A DNA stretch of 8,063 bases from Pseudomonadota bacterium (GTDB lineage: Bacteria > Pseudomonadota > Gammaproteobacteria > Woeseiales > Woeseiaceae). Under the pieces are notes generated by a model. The model was not told the DNA's origin. It did no database searches and saw only the letters and a program-made list of their open reading frames with translations. The stretch is from contig JAPUKV010000117.1 in the NCBI GenBank assembly GCA_027295475.1, positions 1 to 8,063 of the forward strand. Direction: 5' to 3'. The translations under genes and the position numbers were made by a program. Below, piece after piece: positions 6,334 to 8,063 of this stretch (position 1 is the first letter of the stretch; each line of letters begins with the position of its first letter).

Positions 6334-6352
6334 TATGCGATATTTAACCCCG

Positions 6353-6937
6353 TTAGTCTGACAGGAACTGTTCCAGCACTTTTCTAGCGTCCTCGACACC
6401 TTGACGTTTCGACGCCGAAAAAAGCTGGACGCTGGCCTGGCCGTTGAGTTCCTTCCGTACCTGCAAGAGTGCGGCAGATGCCTGGCCACGTTTCAGTTTG
6501 TCGGCTTTTGTTAACAGTACATGCACGGGCAGATCGACCGAGTCCGCAAAGCTCAGCATTTTTCTGTCAAAGTCAGACAGCTTACGCCTTGCGTCCACAA
6601 CGAGCAGCAGGCCACAAAGACTTTTCCGTGCCTCGAAATATGTCTCCAAAAGCTCTCGCCAGTGCCGCTGTACCGAATCTGACACTCGCGCAAACCCATA
6701 TCCGGGCAGGTCGACCAGGCGCTCGTCTTCTCTGAGAGAAAAGAAGTTCACGAGTCGTGTCCGGCCAGGCGTTTTGCTGGTCCGCGCGAACTGCCGCCGG
6801 TTCACTATGACATTGATGGCACTCGATTTTCCGGCGTTCGAGCGCCCGGCGACAGCAACCTCCCGGCCGGTATCCGGCAGGAATTGCCCCGGTGCATTGG
6901 CGCTCAGAACGAATTTGGCATCTGGGTATTGCGACAT
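6353..6937 (-). CDS. engB: Ribosome-biogenesis GTPase EngB (YihA/YsxC)
   Basis: Essential-type cytoplasmic GTPase that assists late large-subunit ribosome assembly. The 194-residue product shows all G motifs of the TrmE-Era-EngA-EngB-Septin-like family: G1 GRSNAGKSS (31-39), G2 TPGRT (56-60), G3 DLPG (76-79) followed by YGFA, G4 TKAD (143-146) and G5 SA (174-175). It is close to E. coli EngB (210 aa), lacking only that protein's variable C-terminal tail. The ATG at 6937 matches the family N-terminus (SQYPDAKFVLSANAPGQFLPDTG). No classical AGGAGG precedes it; the only G-rich candidate is GGGG at 6950-6947, ten to thirteen bases upstream of the ATG and within one arm of the inverted repeat at 6945-6975. 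The gene is transcribed towards polA and away from the cytochrome gene. I see no clear terminator after its stop on the minus strand. Confidence 0.96.
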   Translation of the reverse strand: MSQYPDAKFVLSANAPGQFLPDTGREVAVAGRSNAGKSSAINVIVNRRQFARTSKTPGRTRLVNFFSLREDERLVDLPGYGFARVSDSVQRHWRELLETYFEARKSLCGLLLVVDARRKLSDFDRKMLSFADSVDLPVHVLLTKADKLKRGQASAALLQVRKELNGQASVQLFSASKRQGVEDARKVLEQFLSD

Positions 6938-6944
6938 GGGATAT

Positions 6945-6975
6945 GGCCCCGACTGATTGTGTATAATCCGGGGCC
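6945..6975. promoter_or_regulatory. GC-rich inverted repeat and -10-like sequence in the engB leader
   Basis: GGCCCCG (6945-6951) and CGGGGCC (6969-6975) are perfect 7-bp arms around 17 AT-rich bases that contain a consensus TATAAT on the plus strand (6962-6967) and TATAC on the minus strand. Neither strand has a good -35 at normal spacing. In an engB transcript starting upstream of 6975 the hairpin would bury GGGG, the only Shine-Dalgarno-like run before the engB ATG. It could instead be an operator or simply part of divergent promoters. Confidence 0.35.
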
Positions 6976-7120
6976 TGCTGAGTTAAGTACACCGACAGGC
7001 ATAGTTTGACCGGTTCAGGGTGATGCAGCAAGACCGTTATCGGCCCCTGCAGCATGACTGAGGTCAGGCGCGTATCGTACGGCGTTTGCCTGTCACATAT
7101 TCCTGACTCAAAATCTCAGC

Positions 7121-7128
7121 TATAGAAT
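7121..7128 (+). promoter_or_regulatory. Possible -10 element for the cytochrome c4 gene
   Basis: Overlapping TATAGA (7121-7126) and TAGAAT (7123-7128, five of six matches to TATAAT) would start transcription near 7135, about 20 bases before the preferred ATG. No good -35 is seen at 16-18 bases. Confidence 0.3.
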
Positions 7129-7153
7129 AGCGGCGGCCTAGCGGACTGCCTTG

Positions 7154-7801
7154 ATGCGACGGTTACAAAATATGAATAACAGCTATTCCATGTTCGGTGC
7201 CGCAGTTTTTGCGCTGCTGGTATGCTCACTGGCCTCTGCTGATGGGCTTGTTGATGGATCATACGAAGCAGGAAAAATCCAAGGGATCAGATGCGGCGCC
7301 TGCCATGGTCCCGACGGCAACAGCGTCAATCCGCAATGGCCCAGCATCGCCGGTCAGCATGCGCCGTACATCGTACGGCAGCTCAAGGCATTCCAGAACG
7401 GCGAACGCACCAATATTCTGATGACGAGCCAGGCAATGACACTAACGGAACAGGATATGAATGACGTGGCCGTTTACTTCGCCGCACAGCCTGCCGCGGC
7501 CAAATCGGTTGCGGACCCCGGGCTCGTTGAAAGAGGTCCGGCGCTTTATCGTGGCGGCAATAAAGAAAGCGGTGCTGCAGCCTGTCTGACCTGTCATGGC
7601 CCGACCGGACGAGGCAATCCAGCTGCAGCCTATCCCTTGTTGCGTGGCCAGCACGCAGCGTACATTGCGGCGACACTTCGTGCTTATGCGACGGATGCGC
7701 GCAAATCGGACGGCGCGACCAAGATTATGCGCGACATCGCGAAGCGCCTTACCGAAGACGACATCGTAGCCGTAGCCGCCTATGTGCAGGGACTTCGCTG
7801 A
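7154..7801 (+). CDS. Cytochrome c4 (dihaem c-type cytochrome)
   Basis: Periplasmic or membrane-associated electron carrier, in other gammaproteobacteria linked to terminal oxidases. Numbering from the ATG at 7154 (215 aa), an N-terminal signal peptide ending near LASA-DG (about residue 29) precedes two class-I cytochrome domains. Each has a haem site: C47-G-A-C50-H51 followed by GPDGNS, and C144-L-T-C147-H148 followed by GPTGRG. Likely distal methionines are M95 (domain 1) and M192 (domain 2, in IMRDIAKRLTEDD). The SIAGQHAPYI / LLRGQHAAYI repeats and the final AAYVQGLR are typical of the c4 family, which usually has about 200 residues. The start is uncertain. The ATG at 7154 gives Arg-Arg in the n-region, as a Sec signal needs; ATGs at 7172 and 7190 give an uncharged n-region. 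None has a good Shine-Dalgarno sequence. No terminator separates it from the lipoprotein gene 146 bases downstream. Confidence 0.93.
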   Translation: MRRLQNMNNSYSMFGAAVFALLVCSLASADGLVDGSYEAGKIQGIRCGACHGPDGNSVNPQWPSIAGQHAPYIVRQLKAFQNGERTNILMTSQAMTLTEQDMNDVAVYFAAQPAAAKSVADPGLVERGPALYRGGNKESGAAACLTCHGPTGRGNPAAAYPLLRGQHAAYIAATLRAYATDARKSDGATKIMRDIAKRLTEDDIVAVAAYVQGLR

Positions 7802-7947
7802 TTCTGGCAAGCGCTTCGCGTCGTGGACTCCTTTCATCGTGCCCGAATGTTTCGTTAGTTACCGCGTAGGATCTGTCAAGCATCGATTCCACGTAAACCA
7901 TTCCGAACTTTGCTAATCAAACACGCAGTTCATCACAGGAAATCCGC

Positions 7948-8063
7948 ATGAATAGAATCGTTTTATTGGGGGTTGTTTTAAGCTTCGCCCTGGCTGCATG
8001 CAGCCGTGAGGAACCGTCAAGCGAAGCTCCGGAGCCGGAGGCATCAACGGAGGACGTTGCTAC
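7948..8063 (+). CDS. Exported lipoprotein, N-terminal fragment (possibly DsbA-like)
   Basis: Only the first 38 codons and two further bases are inside the window. AGGA (7937-7940) lies seven bases before the ATG. The product starts MNRIVLLG, with a hydrophobic core and the lipobox LAAC with lipidated Cys18. Ser at +2 predicts outer-membrane sorting. A Pro/Glu/Ser-rich linker (about residues 20-38) follows, typical of a flexible tether before a folded domain. The function cannot be read from this fragment. From remembered synteny the gene after cytochrome c4 is often dsbA, so a lipid-anchored thiol:disulfide oxidoreductase is a reasonable guess; a CxxC thioredoxin motif would have to lie beyond the window edge. 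Confidence 0.75.
   Translation, partial: MNRIVLLGVVLSFALAACSREEPSSEAPEPEASTEDVA

Noticed and set aside
6247..6489. Minus-strand 80-codon frame overlapping the engB 3' end
   Set aside because: Different frame from engB, no recognisable motif, and it runs through the inverted repeat. Probably chance.
6444..6956. Plus-strand 170-codon frame opposite engB
   Set aside because: Mirror of the conserved EngB GTPase; Ser/Arg-rich shadow translation.
6962..6967. Perfect TATAAT on the plus strand as the main cytochrome c4 promoter
   Set aside because: No -35 at 16-18 bases, no TGn extension in the right place, and about 180 bases to the gene. Noted only as part of the regulatory region.
7802..7947. 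Terminator or promoter between cytochrome c4 and the lipoprotein gene
   Set aside because: The palindrome AAGCGCTT near 7808 is short and lacks a T-tract, and I see no convincing -35/-10 pair. Cotranscription remains possible.

Overview
The window looks like a chromosomal core segment from a GC-rich gammaproteobacterium. The right half has the order polA – small RNA – engB (opposite strand) – cytochrome c4 – start of an exported lipoprotein. From memory, that order (polA/spf-type sRNA/engB, then cc4 and dsbA) is conserved in pseudomonads, xanthomonads and relatives. The GXGPLY-type lipoprotein LptM and a Pseudomonas/Xanthomonas-style REP repeat agree with this. I cannot name the genus; a Xanthomonadales-, Woeseiales- or Steroidobacter-like lineage is a guess.

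Layout. Bases 1-2914 hold three tightly packed plus-strand arginine-biosynthesis genes: an N-acyl-ornithine carbamoyltransferase whose 5' end lies outside the window, the acylglutamate kinase argB, and a short argininosuccinate lyase argH. Stop and start codons overlap by one base at both junctions, so translation is probably coupled. The carbamoyltransferase acts on an acylated ornithine (the argF' route), not on free ornithine. Its sequence is closer to the Bacteroides N-succinylornithine enzyme than to the Xanthomonas N-acetylornithine enzyme, and an alanine sits at the key specificity position. At 2980-3165 is lptM, a small outer-membrane lipoprotein. A pair of inverted REP palindromes (3233-3311) separates it from polA (DNA polymerase I, true start most likely 3339).

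The 311-base gap between polA and engB is not empty. It holds what I read as an independent small RNA of the Spot 42/ErsA/sX13 positional family: two stable hairpins with C-rich loops (CCTCCC and CACCCCAA), a smaller hairpin in front of them, and a strong Rho-independent terminator. Next comes an unexplained 18-bp stem at 6263-6333. engB (ribosome-assembly GTPase) converges on this region from the minus strand. A divergent intergenic region (6938-7153) with a GC-rich inverted repeat leads to the dihaem cytochrome c4 gene, and the window ends 116 bases into a lipoprotein gene that by synteny could be a DsbA-type thiol oxidoreductase.

I found no phage, transposase, CRISPR, tRNA or rRNA. The points most worth following up are the sRNA, the ambiguous substrate of the carbamoyltransferase, and the REP copy that supplies a Shine-Dalgarno sequence and ATG in frame with polA.
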